47,719 nt of DNA. Origin: Acidobacteriaceae bacterium. GTDB lineage: Bacteria; Acidobacteriota; Terriglobia; Terriglobales; Acidobacteriaceae. How positions within the stretch are numbered: position 1 is the stretch's first letter; every line of letters starts with the position of its first letter. Location: contig PLGM01000401.1 in assembly GCA_003139795.1 (NCBI GenBank), positions 1-47,719 of the forward strand, given 5' to 3'. The notes under the pieces were generated by a model. The model saw only the letters and a list, made by a program, of their open reading frames with translations, had not been told where the DNA came from and did not search any database. The translations under genes and the position numbers were made by a program. This document shows positions 15,898 through 25,285 of the stretch, in pieces.

Positions 15898-18150
15898 ATG
15901 AATTCACGGCGAGCGATTTTCTGGCTGATGTGTTGCGGCATGGCGATCTTCACTCTATCGGCGGCCGCTGAAAAGGAGCATCGCACCACGCTGTCTTTGG
16001 ATGGCCAGTGGGATGTTGAGGACAGCACCGGCGCCAATGAGATGCCGAAGACCTACCATCACACGACGCCGGTTCCGGGGCTCACACACTCGGCGCTCCC
16101 GGCGTTCCCCGATGTGGATCAGTACCAGACGCGGCAATTGCTCTCCAATCTTGTGGAGCAAGGCCGGTATGACAAAGCGGAGTACGACAAGCTCGGCGAT
16201 GCGCGCGGCATCTCGCACCAGCAGCGAAATTATTTCTGGTACCGGAAGACGTTTCAGGCGCCGGCTCAGGAAGAGGTAGCTCTGCTGAAGGTGAACAAGG
16301 CGCAGTTCAGCGCGGTGGTGTACTTGAACGGCATGCGCATCGGCGAACATGACCCGTGCTTTACCGCCGCTTACTTCGATGTCACGCAAGCGATCCGCTG
16401 GAATGCAATGAACGAGTTAGTCATTCGAATCGGGGCGCATCCGGGCGTGCTGCCGGCCAATGTCTCGCAAGGAACCGACTTCGAAAAGAACCGCTGGACA
16501 CCGGGCATTTATGACGATGTGAGCCTGATGGCGATGAACAATCCGGTGATTTCCACCGTGCAGGTGGCGCCGCAACTGGCGAGTTCGAGCATCCTGGTGC
16601 AGACTGAGCTGCGCAACTACACAGACCACGCGGTGACGGCCACAGTTGAGCAGCAGGCGTTCGAGTGGAAGTCTCGCGCGGCGTCCTCGGCAATAGTCGC
16701 GACGCAGGTTGAAGTGCCTGCCCGCGGCGCGAAAACCGTAACGCAGACTGTCCCCATGCCAAAGGCGCACCTGTGGACTCCCGAGGACCCGTTCCTGTAT
16801 CAGGTGGCTACCAGTACGTCGGGCGACGATGTTACAACGCGTTTTGGAATGCGTGAGTTTCGCTTCGATACGGTAACGCAACGTGCCTACTTGAACGGGC
16901 GGCCGTATTTTCTGCGCGGATCGAACATTACGCTGCACCGCTTTTTCGAAGATCCGGATGTGGGCACGCTCCCCTGGGATGAAGCGTGGCTGCACCGTCT
17001 GCTGGTGGAGATTCCGAAGCAGTTACACTGGAACGCCTTCCGTTTCTGCATCGGCCCGGTGCCCGACCGGTGGCTTGAGATAGCCGACGAGAACGGCTTG
17101 CTGATCCAGAACGAGTACATGGTGTGGGTTGGCCATCCCAGTTGGACCACGTACCAGGGTTCCTACGACACCAAAGAGATGATCGCCGAGTACAGCGAGT
17201 GGATGCGCGACAACTGGAACCATCCCAGCGTGGCCATCTGGGACGCGACCAACGAATCATGGCTGCCGCAGTTTACCAGCACCATCATTCCCGCGGTGCG
17301 AAATCTGGATCTATCGAACCGCCCGTGGGAGAACAGCTACAATTCACCGGCAGGCGCGGACGATCCAGTGGAAGACCATCAATACCTGTTTTACGAAACG
17401 GCCATGGGCGACGCGCCGGCCAAGGGTGGGCAACGTCCGTTCCAGATGACCGATCTGGAGTCGATGATGGGCCCCGCCCCCAGCGGCTCAACCAGCAAGA
17501 CCGGCCACGCCATGATTCTGAATGAGTACGGCTGGCTGTGGCTGAACCGCGATGGCACGCCGACGCTGCTGACGCAGAAACTGTATCCCAGGCTGCTGGG
17601 CGACCGGAATACGACGGAGAACCGCTTCGCGCTGCAAGCCTATTTGCTGGGCGGGGAGACTGAATTCTGGCGGGCCTACCGGCGCTATGCGGGCGTGCTG
17701 CATTTTGTCTACCTGACGGCCAGCGATCCCAAGGCGTTTACGTCCGACCACTTCAGCGACCTGAAGAATCTGAAGTTGGAACCGCATTTCCAGAAGGCGA
17801 TGGAAGAGGCTTTCAATCCTTTGGGCGTGTATTTGAACTTCTGGCAGCCGTCATTGAACACTGCTGAACCGCGTGACTATACGATTGCCATGGTGAACGA
17901 TGAAGACCGGCCGCGGACGGGAAAACTGCGGCTGGTATTCACGGATGCCGCGGGCAAGGAAGCCGCGGCTGAGGAGGAGCCGTTCTCGCTGGCGCCATTG
18001 GGAGCACAATCCTACGCGATGACGCTGAAGGCTCCGGCAGCGCCGGGCGAATACTCGCTGCAGGCGATTGCGACAGCGGAAGATGAGCTCACGCATCCTA
18101 CGATCTCGCGCCGGGATGTTACCGTACGGGCGGCCGCGGCGGAAAAGTGA
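15898..18150 (+). CDS. Exported glycoside hydrolase family 2 enzyme
   Basis: The start has an ideal AGGAGGA about 7 bases upstream. The 750-residue protein begins with a signal peptide (RRAIFWLMCCGMAIFTLSAA). The GH2 domain order follows: a sugar-binding jelly roll (LSLDGQWDVED, FWYRKTFQAP, AVVYLNGMRIGEHD), an Ig-like domain (LWTPEDPFLYQVATST, TRFGMREFRF), and a TIM barrel opening with AYLNGRPYFLRGSNITLHRF. The probable acid/base Glu is E453 in WDATNESW, and the probable nucleophile is E543 in ILNEYGW, a spacing normal for the clan. A beta-sandwich tail ends the protein. Substrate could be a beta-galactoside, -mannoside or -glucuronide. The next gene starts 31 bases later and should be co-transcribed. 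Confidence 0.85.
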   Translation: MNSRRAIFWLMCCGMAIFTLSAAAEKEHRTTLSLDGQWDVEDSTGANEMPKTYHHTTPVPGLTHSALPAFPDVDQYQTRQLLSNLVEQGRYDKAEYDKLGDARGISHQQRNYFWYRKTFQAPAQEEVALLKVNKAQFSAVVYLNGMRIGEHDPCFTAAYFDVTQAIRWNAMNELVIRIGAHPGVLPANVSQGTDFEKNRWTPGIYDDVSLMAMNNPVISTVQVAPQLASSSILVQTELRNYTDHAVTATVEQQAFEWKSRAASSAIVATQVEVPARGAKTVTQTVPMPKAHLWTPEDPFLYQVATSTSGDDVTTRFGMREFRFDTVTQRAYLNGRPYFLRGSNITLHRFFEDPDVGTLPWDEAWLHRLLVEIPKQLHWNAFRFCIGPVPDRWLEIADENGLLIQNEYMVWVGHPSWTTYQGSYDTKEMIAEYSEWMRDNWNHPSVAIWDATNESWLPQFTSTIIPAVRNLDLSNRPWENSYNSPAGADDPVEDHQYLFYETAMGDAPAKGGQRPFQMTDLESMMGPAPSGSTSKTGHAMILNEYGWLWLNRDGTPTLLTQKLYPRLLGDRNTTENRFALQAYLLGGETEFWRAYRRYAGVLHFVYLTASDPKAFTSDHFSDLKNLKLEPHFQKAMEEAFNPLGVYLNFWQPSLNTAEPRDYTIAMVNDEDRPRTGKLRLVFTDAAGKEAAAEEEPFSLAPLGAQSYAMTLKAPAAPGEYSLQAIATAEDELTHPTISRRDVTVRAAAAEK

Positions 18151-18181
18151 CGTGAATAATCCTGATGGCGAGGAGCGGTTG

Positions 18182-20671
18182 ATGATCGATCGCAGAGATT
18201 TCATGAAAACCAGTGCGCTGGTTTCAGTCGGCGGCTTGCTGGGTTACAGTCACGCGCCGGGGCAAATCGCGGGTGGTACGCGAATCGCAATCCGCATGCT
18301 ATCCGCCGATAGTGTAAAGACGCGCCTTGCGGCGCGGGAACTGTCGAGCGGACTGCGCATGTTGAACTCCGCTGATGAAGTGAGACTGACCCGGGAAAGC
18401 GGCGCGGCAATTGAACTGAAACTCACGGTGGATGCCTCGCGCTTCAAAGGTGCTGAAGACTATGAAATCGTCCGCTCAGGTCAGGGCGCCGCTTTCCATG
18501 CTGCCAGCGAACAGGCCTTGCTTTACGCGGTATTCGACTTTCTGGAGCGGCAAGGCGTGGTCTTCGGCATCGACGGCACGACGGCGCCTATCGATCGTGC
18601 TGCTCAATTGCGTCTGCCGGAGCAGGGCCAGTCTTGGACGGCCTCGCCGCGCTTTGCCGTCCGCGGACTTCTGCCCTGGCCCGACTTTCTCAACTGCATC
18701 AGCATCTATAACGATGAGGATTTCAAGGCATATTTCGCGAGCATGTTGCGCATGCGCTTCAATATGTTCGGAATGCATGTTTACACTGAGAACGCTCCCG
18801 GTCCGCAGGCCGAGTCTTACCTTTCGTTTGACTTTGCCGGCAGCGGTCACGGGGCGACGCTTGAAGATACAACCATGACGAGTTGGGGGTATCTTCCCCA
18901 ACGGACTTCGACGTTCAAGATGGGCGGGGCGCGTTTCTTCGACACGGATACTTTCGGGGCCGACGCCACGCGGCTGGGCGCGGACACCTGGGACATTGCG
19001 CGGCGCACAACTGCGATGCTGAGCGCCGCGTTCAGCTTTGCCGGGGCGCTTGGAATCCGCACCGGCATTGGGTTTGAGCCGTATCGGAACCCGGCTGAGA
19101 TCGTTCGCGCGCTGCCGCCTGAGGCCATTTCGCATCCCGGCGGCTTCATGGAGTCACGGACGGCCCGGGATCTTTTGGAGCGCAGGCTGGCCGACCTTCT
19201 GGAGCGCTATCCCATGGTCGATTATGTCTGGCTCTGGGAGGACGAAAACGCTAACTGGGAGGGCCGCGCCAGGAATGTGCCGCTCTCGATTACGCCCTTT
19301 GTTCAGGCCCGTGATTTTCTCAAACAGCATGCACCCGGCAAGCGGTTGGTGCTGGCAGGATGGGGCGGGGTAACTCGCCATTTCGAGTCCTTGCATCAGC
19401 GGCTGCCTGAAGACATTGTTTTCTCGGCATTGAGCGACTCGCTCGGCTGGGACCCGGTCAACGAGGCTTTCGGCAAGCTGGGCGGCCGTGAGCGTTGGCC
19501 GATTCCCTGGATCGAGGATGATCCTTCCATGTGGTTTCCGCAGTTTCGCGCCAGCCGCTTTCAGACGGACATGAAACGGGCGCAGGATTTCGGCTGCCAG
19601 GGAATGCTCGGCATTCATTGGCGCCACCGCATCATCGACCCCACGGCTACCTTTCTGGCCCGTGCCAGTTGGAACGGCGAGCTGACTGCGCCGGCTCACT
19701 ACCACAGTTTCTGCGCGGCACAGGCCTCGGGAGAGCGCGCGGAAAAGCTGGCAACGCTCTTCTACGACTGCGATCACAATCAAGCGATCTCCTCGACGTT
19801 TCTTGGGAGCTATGACATGGCGGGGTACGCCAATCGCATTGAGCTCACCGGCGACTACTCCGAAGCCTTCGACTATGCGGCAACAGAACCCGATCCCGCG
19901 GTTCTATCAACCCAGCGCGCCACCGCCGAACGGTTTCGCCAACTGGCATCGGAGGCCGCGACGGCCCGGGAGCGGGATCGCGTCGGTTACTTCGCGGGCT
20001 TTGTCGGCTTCATGGTTCCCTACTGCGATGCTCTTGAGACAGCGCACCAGCTTGACGCGGTGTTGCGGCGGGCAGTGGAGATGAGAGCCGCGGGCAAGCA
20101 GGATGCAGGGCGCACTGAGGTGGTGCAACACGGCATTCCGCTGTGGCTTGCCATGGCACCGCAGGTGCGAGAGGCCATGATTCAGTTTCAGGGCGTGATT
20201 GCCACGCGCAACGATCAGGGTCAGCTTGCGTCCATGCAAAACAAGTTTGTCCGCATCGCTCTCGAGAGGCTCCGTCTTTCCATCAAGGAGTTTGTCGATG
20301 AGTTGCCGCCGGAAATGGACCATGCTTATGCGGCGGCCATTGCCCCCGAAGCCGGCGCCCGGCCCCGTCTCTTCATTCCCACTCGGCCGTCGCTTATGAG
20401 GCCGGGGGAATCTCTGCGCATCTTCATCGTCGCTCCTGCTCTGGAAGAAGGCGGCGCGGTGAAGTTGCATACGCGCCGCCAGGGCGCGCTACCATGGCAG
20501 ACTTTCACCGCCGTTCACGCAGGCCGCGATGTATATGTCTCGCAACTTGGACCGTTTGATGCAGTGGATGGAACCATCGAGTATTACGCAACGGCAACCG
20601 GCAAGCCCCAGCCACTCTCTGACCCTCCGCAGGCGCCGGTGAACGTGTACACAATGAACCTGTTGGCATGA
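18182..20671 (+). CDS. Tat-exported putative glycoside hydrolase, GH67/GH115-like
   Basis: The ATG at 18182 is chosen because GAGGAG precedes it and a twin-arginine leader follows directly (MIDRRDFMKTSALVSVGGLL). The product has 829 residues. An N-terminal domain (about 45-150: IELKLTVDASRFKGAEDYEI, AASEQALLYAVFDFLERQGV) resembles the small alpha/beta domain that precedes the barrel in GH20 and GH67 enzymes. A large barrel-like region follows, with FAVRGLLPWPDF, RMRFNMFGMHVY, YVWLWEDENANWEGR and ALSDSLGWDPV. An alpha-helical part and a C-terminal beta domain (YVSQLGPFDAVDGTIEYYAT) close it. The exact family was not recognised; acidic residues in the WEDENANWE segment are catalytic candidates. 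It is probably a partner of the GH2 enzyme. Confidence 0.6.
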   Translation: MIDRRDFMKTSALVSVGGLLGYSHAPGQIAGGTRIAIRMLSADSVKTRLAARELSSGLRMLNSADEVRLTRESGAAIELKLTVDASRFKGAEDYEIVRSGQGAAFHAASEQALLYAVFDFLERQGVVFGIDGTTAPIDRAAQLRLPEQGQSWTASPRFAVRGLLPWPDFLNCISIYNDEDFKAYFASMLRMRFNMFGMHVYTENAPGPQAESYLSFDFAGSGHGATLEDTTMTSWGYLPQRTSTFKMGGARFFDTDTFGADATRLGADTWDIARRTTAMLSAAFSFAGALGIRTGIGFEPYRNPAEIVRALPPEAISHPGGFMESRTARDLLERRLADLLERYPMVDYVWLWEDENANWEGRARNVPLSITPFVQARDFLKQHAPGKRLVLAGWGGVTRHFESLHQRLPEDIVFSALSDSLGWDPVNEAFGKLGGRERWPIPWIEDDPSMWFPQFRASRFQTDMKRAQDFGCQGMLGIHWRHRIIDPTATFLARASWNGELTAPAHYHSFCAAQASGERAEKLATLFYDCDHNQAISSTFLGSYDMAGYANRIELTGDYSEAFDYAATEPDPAVLSTQRATAERFRQLASEAATARERDRVGYFAGFVGFMVPYCDALETAHQLDAVLRRAVEMRAAGKQDAGRTEVVQHGIPLWLAMAPQVREAMIQFQGVIATRNDQGQLASMQNKFVRIALERLRLSIKEFVDELPPEMDHAYAAAIAPEAGARPRLFIPTRPSLMRPGESLRIFIVAPALEEGGAVKLHTRRQGALPWQTFTAVHAGRDVYVSQLGPFDAVDGTIEYYATATGKPQPLSDPPQAPVNVYTMNLLA

Positions 20672-20902
20672 CTTGAATTGTCAAAGGGCGTGAACGGTAG
20701 GAAACGCAACGCCGGCAGCCGTTTACGGCTGGCTCTTGAATCCAGTTTCAATCAGGTCGATGAGGCAGTGGATCAGAAACTGATGGGCCTCCTGAATGCA
20801 TGCCGCGGCTTGTTGCACGTTGGCCTGATGAAACTGTTATAGATAAGGTTGCACCGCGACACACGTGCCACTCGATGTGGAAGGAGCGAAGGGACTGTCA
20901 GC

Positions 20903-22585
20903 GTGAGTTGGAATCAAACCTACTTCCTGTTCGGACATGGGCTGGGCTTCTCGGTCCTGCTGGCGGCGTTGCCCATCTTCACGCTGTTGTTTCTGCTCGG
21001 CGTCCTGCGCAAACCGGCATGGATCGCTGGACTTGCGGGCCTTGCCGTCACCATCGTCCTCGCCGTAGGGATCTATCGCATGCCTCCGGTTACCGCCATC
21101 AGCGCGGCCGCAAATGGAGCGGCGTTCGGCCTGTTTCCAATCTCGTGGATTGTGTTCTGGGCGATCGCACTGTTCCGGGTGACATTGGAGACCGGTCAAT
21201 TCGAAATCATCAGGGATTCAATTGGGAGGCTGACCTCCGATTCTCGCCTGCAGGCGCTTTTGATCGCCTTCGCATTCGGCGCATTTCTTGAAGGAGCCGC
21301 TGGATTTGGAACTCCCGTCGCCATAGCGGCCACGATGCTGATCGGCCTCGGCTTTTCGCCCTTCAGCGCCTCCGCTATCTGCCTGCTGGCAAATACCGCG
21401 CCGGTCGCATTCGGCTCGATAGGAATTCCGATCTTCACCCTGGCGGGAACCACCGGCTTGCCTCTCGAGAAGCTGAGCGCGGCGATCGGTCTCATCCTCA
21501 CTCCGATGTGTTTTTTTATTCCCGCCTACCTGATCGTCGCCATTGGAGGCTTTGATTCGCTCTCCGGCATCCTGCTGCCAACCCTGTTGGCCGGCTCGAC
21601 CTTTGCCGTCGTACAGTTTCTAGTCTCCACTTATCTCGGCCCTCAACTTACGGATATTCTGGCCGCGCTCGCGGCCATGGCCGCTCTTGTTCTCTATATT
21701 CGGTTCCTGCATCCAACAAGCACCGGAAAGGAAGCGGTAGCGCCTGGAAATCGTTTTGCCCGCATGACTGCGACGGGCGAAATCGGCTCCGGCTCCGGAC
21801 CGGAGCGCAGGGTTATCCCGGACCATGGGGTCGCTGCGGTTCTCCATGCGTGGATGCCCTATGGAATTCTCGTGATTTGTGTTCTGTTATGGGGATGGGC
21901 TCCTGTTCATGCTGCATTAAACAGATTCACTCTCCTCCTTCCATGGCCCTTTTTGCATGAAGTAGTGCAGCGCATGCCCCCCATAGTCTCTTCGCCTGCG
22001 CCGTATCCCGCGATATTCAACCTGAATTGGCTCTCTGCATCCGGCACGGCCTGCATGATCGCCACATTGCTATCTGCACTTTGCTTGAAGATGAAGCCCC
22101 GGGATTTTGCCCACTTACTGGCTGGAGTGATGCGTCAACTCCGTCTGCCTACGGTCACGGTCGCCTCCGTCCTGGCCATTGCGTTCCTGATGAACTACTG
22201 CGGTGCAACGGCGACGCTCGGACTTGCTTTTTCCGCCACCGGCGCCATGTTTCCCTTTTTCAGCGCTCTGCTGGGTTGGGTTGGAGTGTTTCTCACAGGG
22301 TCGGATACTTCCGCCAATGCCCTTTTCGGCAGCCTGCAGGTTGTGACGGCGAACCGGCTGGGATTCGATCCGGTCTTGATGGCTGCCGCAAACTCATCCG
22401 GCGGGGTGATGGGCAAGATGATCAGCCTGCAAACGATCGCCATCGCTGCGGCTGCTACCGGTCTGTCGCAACCGGACGAGGCGAAGCTTTTCCGGTTCAC
22501 GTTGAAGCACAGCATCCTGCTGGCCAGCATCGTCGGCTGCGTGGCCCTGCTTCTCGCCTATGCATTTCATTTCAGATGGAAATAG
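20903..22585 (+). CDS. lldP: L-lactate permease (LldP/LctP family)
   Basis: The frame is open from a TTG at 20849, but family similarity begins at SWNQTYFLFGHGLG, so the GTG at 20903 is preferred (560 residues, close to the 550 of E. coli LldP). About 13 hydrophobic helices are visible. Family signatures include TGQFEIIRDSIGRL, FGAFLEGAAGFGTPVAIAA, NTAPVAFGSIGIPI, ARMPP-like RMPPIVSSPAPYPAIF, GWVGVFLTGSDTSANALFG and ANSSGGVMGKMIS. It imports lactate or related hydroxy-acids with protons across the inner membrane. No lactate dehydrogenase genes lie nearby. The preceding 230-base gap holds a short minus-strand frame without a start (20723-20840, ending ETGFKSQP), possibly a gene remnant, and a 6-bp hairpin near 20716. 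Confidence 0.88.
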   Translation: MSWNQTYFLFGHGLGFSVLLAALPIFTLLFLLGVLRKPAWIAGLAGLAVTIVLAVGIYRMPPVTAISAAANGAAFGLFPISWIVFWAIALFRVTLETGQFEIIRDSIGRLTSDSRLQALLIAFAFGAFLEGAAGFGTPVAIAATMLIGLGFSPFSASAICLLANTAPVAFGSIGIPIFTLAGTTGLPLEKLSAAIGLILTPMCFFIPAYLIVAIGGFDSLSGILLPTLLAGSTFAVVQFLVSTYLGPQLTDILAALAAMAALVLYIRFLHPTSTGKEAVAPGNRFARMTATGEIGSGSGPERRVIPDHGVAAVLHAWMPYGILVICVLLWGWAPVHAALNRFTLLLPWPFLHEVVQRMPPIVSSPAPYPAIFNLNWLSASGTACMIATLLSALCLKMKPRDFAHLLAGVMRQLRLPTVTVASVLAIAFLMNYCGATATLGLAFSATGAMFPFFSALLGWVGVFLTGSDTSANALFGSLQVVTANRLGFDPVLMAAANSSGGVMGKMISLQTIAIAAAATGLSQPDEAKLFRFTLKHSILLASIVGCVALLLAYAFHFRWK

Positions 22586-22805
22586 AGGTGTTTATAAGCG
22601 CCGGAGCAAAAACAGACCACTGTCTCACTGGATTCCTTTCTCGATCGAATCACAATGGCGAGCGGCTTTTACTTCTACCCCAGCGACGAAGGCCTGTCGC
22701 CGGGGACCCGAAGGAAAAAGGCACTTGGCGGGCTTGCCTTCGAAGTACCTCTACTCTGGTTCCGCTGTAGGGTCTCAAGCTCGGCGCCAGTCTGCTCATC
22801 AGGGG

Positions 22806-23309
22806 CTACGGCCAGTCGTCCCATCGGTCCCCATGGCGCCGCTCACTCCAGCCGAAAGCGCCCTCGAAGTGCACGAACTCCTTCTCTTCCCCCGGCACAA
22901 GGTAAACGCTGAGTATGTCGAAGCGGACGGGCGGGCGAGTCTCCATGGGCAACTGGCGCACGTAATGGCGAGCCAGCCGGTGGAGGGTATTGCGCTTGTG
23001 CCCGTCGACGCGTACCTCGGCGGGGGCAATGTCATGGGCGGTGCGGGTCTTCACTTCGACGAAACACAGCACCGGCCCCTGCCAGGCGATCAGGTCGATA
23101 TCGCCGCGCAAGTTACCCGAGGACCAGCGCCGCGCCACCACCCTGTAGCCCTTGCGCCGCAGATGGAAGAGGGCCGCGGTCTCGCCTTCGATGCCGGTGG
23201 CCAGGTGGGCGGCAAGGCCTGCTTCCTCGCCGCGCCGGCGCGCCACCCATTCCAGCCCGGCCAGTGAACGCTCCAGCAAATCGATCCGCTTCTGCTCCAA
23301 CCATCCCAT
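22806..23309 (-). CDS. yraN: YraN/UPF0102 family endonuclease-like protein
   Basis: The ATG at 23309 gives 167 residues; the frame is open far upstream across the aminotransferase gene, but that part is shadow. After a helical N-terminal extension of about 40 residues comes the family core: GIEGETAALFHLRRKGYRVV, GDIDLIAW and CFVEVKTR, the restriction-endonuclease-like fold with its D and E-X-K residues. A later VRFDILSVYL strand fits the family. The physiological role of YraN is unsettled, although the fold suggests nucleic acid processing. It lies 71 bases after the aminotransferase gene on the same strand and converges with the lactate permease gene across a 220-base gap in which no clear terminator was seen. 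Confidence 0.85.
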   Translation of the reverse strand: MGWLEQKRIDLLERSLAGLEWVARRRGEEAGLAAHLATGIEGETAALFHLRRKGYRVVARRWSSGNLRGDIDLIAWQGPVLCFVEVKTRTAHDIAPAEVRVDGHKRNTLHRLARHYVRQLPMETRPPVRFDILSVYLVPGEEKEFVHFEGAFGWSERRHGDRWDDWP

Positions 23310-23380
23310 GGCAAACCATTCTCGTCCGGATGGGCGAAAGGCGCAAATCCTGCAAAGCGGGGCCGGCGGATTTGTCAAGT

Positions 23381-24775
23381 TCAGGCTGTCGCAACCTCGA
23401 GCGCGGCTGCGTGCTCGTGTTCCTTTTCGACCTGCGTCAGAGCCTCTTCGAGAATGTCGAGGGCGACTGTGGCTTCCTGCTCGCTGACGATGAGCGGGGG
23501 GCAAATGCGCAGTGAGGTTTCGCCGCAACCGAGAATCATCAGGCCGCGCTCGAAGGCCAGGGTTTCCACGCGGTTGCGCAGTGCGGTGGCGGGTTCGCGG
23601 GTAGTCTTGTCCTTCACCAGCTCGATGCCGATCATCAGGCCGCGCCCACGCACATCGCCTACCAGCGGATGGCTTTCCTTCCAGCCGCGCAGGCGCTCGA
23701 GGATAAACTCGCCTACGCGGGCGGCGTTGCCCATCGCCTCGCGCTCGATAATGTCCATGGTGGCCAGCGCCGCGGCGATGGAGACCGGGTTGCCGCCGAA
23801 GGTGGAGGCGTGGGAGCCGGGGACCCAGTCCATGATTTCGGCACGGCTCATGCAAACTCCAAGGGGCATGCCGCTGGCGATGCCCTTGGCCATGCAGACG
23901 ATATCCGGCTCCACGCCGGAGTGTTCGATGGCCCACCACTTGCCGGTGCGGCCGGCGCCACACTGCACCTCGTCTACCACCAGAAGGATGCCGTGGCGGT
24001 TGCAGATAGCGCGCAGTTCGCGAAGGAAGTTGTCGGGCGCAACAACGTAGCCGCCTTCGCCCTGGATAGGCTCGATGAAGACGGCGGCCACCTCTTCGGG
24101 CGGGAGGATAGTCTTGAAGAGCTTTTCCTCGATGTAGCGCGCGCAGCCTAGGCTGAAGGCTTCCTCTTCCTGCGGGCCGCCCGTGCAGCCGCGATAGGCA
24201 TAGGGAAACCGGATGTGGGTTACGCCCGGGACCATGGGCGAGAAGCGGCGCTTCTGCTGGGGTTTGGAGCCAGTGAGCGAGAGTGCGCCCATGGTGCGGC
24301 CATGGAAGGCGCCAAAGAACGAGATCACCTGTTGCCGGCCAGTGTGGTAGCGGGCCAGCTTGAGCGCGCACTCAATGGCTTCAGCGCCGGAGTTGCCGTA
24401 GAAGAACTTGTGCGGGCCAGGCATGGGAGCCACGGCGGAGAGCCGGTCAGCCAGATCGGTCAGAGGCTCGTTGTAGAAGTCCGTTCCGGAGATGTGGATC
24501 AGCTCGGCCGCTTGCTTCTGGATGGCTGCGACTACCTCGGGGTGGCAGTGGCCGGTGGAAACCACGGCAATGCCTGCTGCGAAGTCGAGAAACTCGTTGC
24601 CGTCGACGTCTTCCACACGGATGCCGCGACCGCGCCGGGCCACCAGCGGATAAGAGCGGGTATAACTGGGCGAGATGAGCCGGCTGTCGGCTTCGACGGC
24701 TGCCTGGGCCTTGGGTCCTGGCAGGGGCGGGTGGAGTTTAGGCCCGTATTGCGCGTATAGCTCTTGCTTGGTCAT
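23381..24775 (-). CDS. Class III aminotransferase (4-aminobutyrate/acetylornithine type)
   Basis: The ATG at 24775 has GAGGAG upstream and yields 464 residues. Fold type I, class III features are clear: VEDVDGNEFLDFAAGIAVVS, the FFYGNSGAEAIECALKLAR pocket, AFHGRTMGALSLTGS, EPIQGEGGY, the VVDEVQCGAGRTG segment with the PLP-binding Asp, and the PLP lysine at about 297 in CMAKGIASGMPLG. STFGGNPVS and VRGRGLMIGIEL follow. The pattern fits 4-aminobutyrate aminotransferase (GabT) better than acetylornithine aminotransferase, with transfer from an omega-amine to 2-oxoglutarate, but substrate is not certain. No succinate-semialdehyde dehydrogenase gene is adjacent. Confidence 0.85.
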   Translation of the reverse strand: MTKQELYAQYGPKLHPPLPGPKAQAAVEADSRLISPSYTRSYPLVARRGRGIRVEDVDGNEFLDFAAGIAVVSTGHCHPEVVAAIQKQAAELIHISGTDFYNEPLTDLADRLSAVAPMPGPHKFFYGNSGAEAIECALKLARYHTGRQQVISFFGAFHGRTMGALSLTGSKPQQKRRFSPMVPGVTHIRFPYAYRGCTGGPQEEEAFSLGCARYIEEKLFKTILPPEEVAAVFIEPIQGEGGYVVAPDNFLRELRAICNRHGILLVVDEVQCGAGRTGKWWAIEHSGVEPDIVCMAKGIASGMPLGVCMSRAEIMDWVPGSHASTFGGNPVSIAAALATMDIIEREAMGNAARVGEFILERLRGWKESHPLVGDVRGRGLMIGIELVKDKTTREPATALRNRVETLAFERGLMILGCGETSLRICPPLIVSEQEATVALDILEEALTQVEKEHEHAAALEVATA

Positions 24776-25285
24776 GTTCTTGTCTCCTCGGCAGATTCGA
24801 TGGCGTGGCCGTGAATGCACGGATATTGGTATGCGGCCCGGCCACGGACCCCAGCATGTGGGATCATCCAGTTCTGCTCGCCCGCAAGGGGCGAGAAGAG
24901 GCAGGCGGGTCCGGCGCGGCGGACGGCGGACCGGTATTAATCGCTGGCGAAGAGGCTAGGTCGAGTGCGGGTGGGCAGCACGCGAAGGTGCTTCCGCGGG
25001 CAGATGCTGCGTGCGCGCGACCGCGACCAGCGCCTGTTGGCCGGTGCAAGCAGTCCGTTCGTGGCGTGCCTGTGCATGGGAAACCCGCTGGGCTGAGCAT
25101 AGCACGCACTGCCAGTGCTTTTCCATGACGGACGATCGTCCAGAACCGTCGAAGGTCTCGAGAGCAGGCTCGGCAAGCGCCTTGCGGGGAGCATTGCGGC
25201 TGAAAGGACGGGCAAGGGATTCACTCATTCGCCGCAAGAACTGGGAGGCGGCTGAATCCACACAGGCTAGGATGGAATCATCTCC
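24776..25285. other. Intergenic gap between divergent aminotransferase and EamA genes
   Basis: About 510 bases without a convincing gene. Several short frames of arginine/alanine-rich type cross it on both strands, the longest being minus-strand 24956-25261, but none has recognisable motifs. A 12-bp perfect palindrome (GGACGATCGTCC) lies at 25130-25141 and could be an operator. Promoters for both flanking genes are expected here, but none could be assigned. Confidence 0.4.

Noticed and set aside
22655-22912. An 85-codon plus-strand frame starting MASGFYFYPSDEG
   Set aside because: The first 50 codons look mildly protein-like, but there is no ribosome site and the end overlaps yraN. Not enough to call a gene.
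24956-25261. A 101-codon minus-strand frame between the aminotransferase and EamA genes
   Set aside because: No recognisable motif, no good ribosome site, composition like other chance frames. Kept only as part of the gap description.
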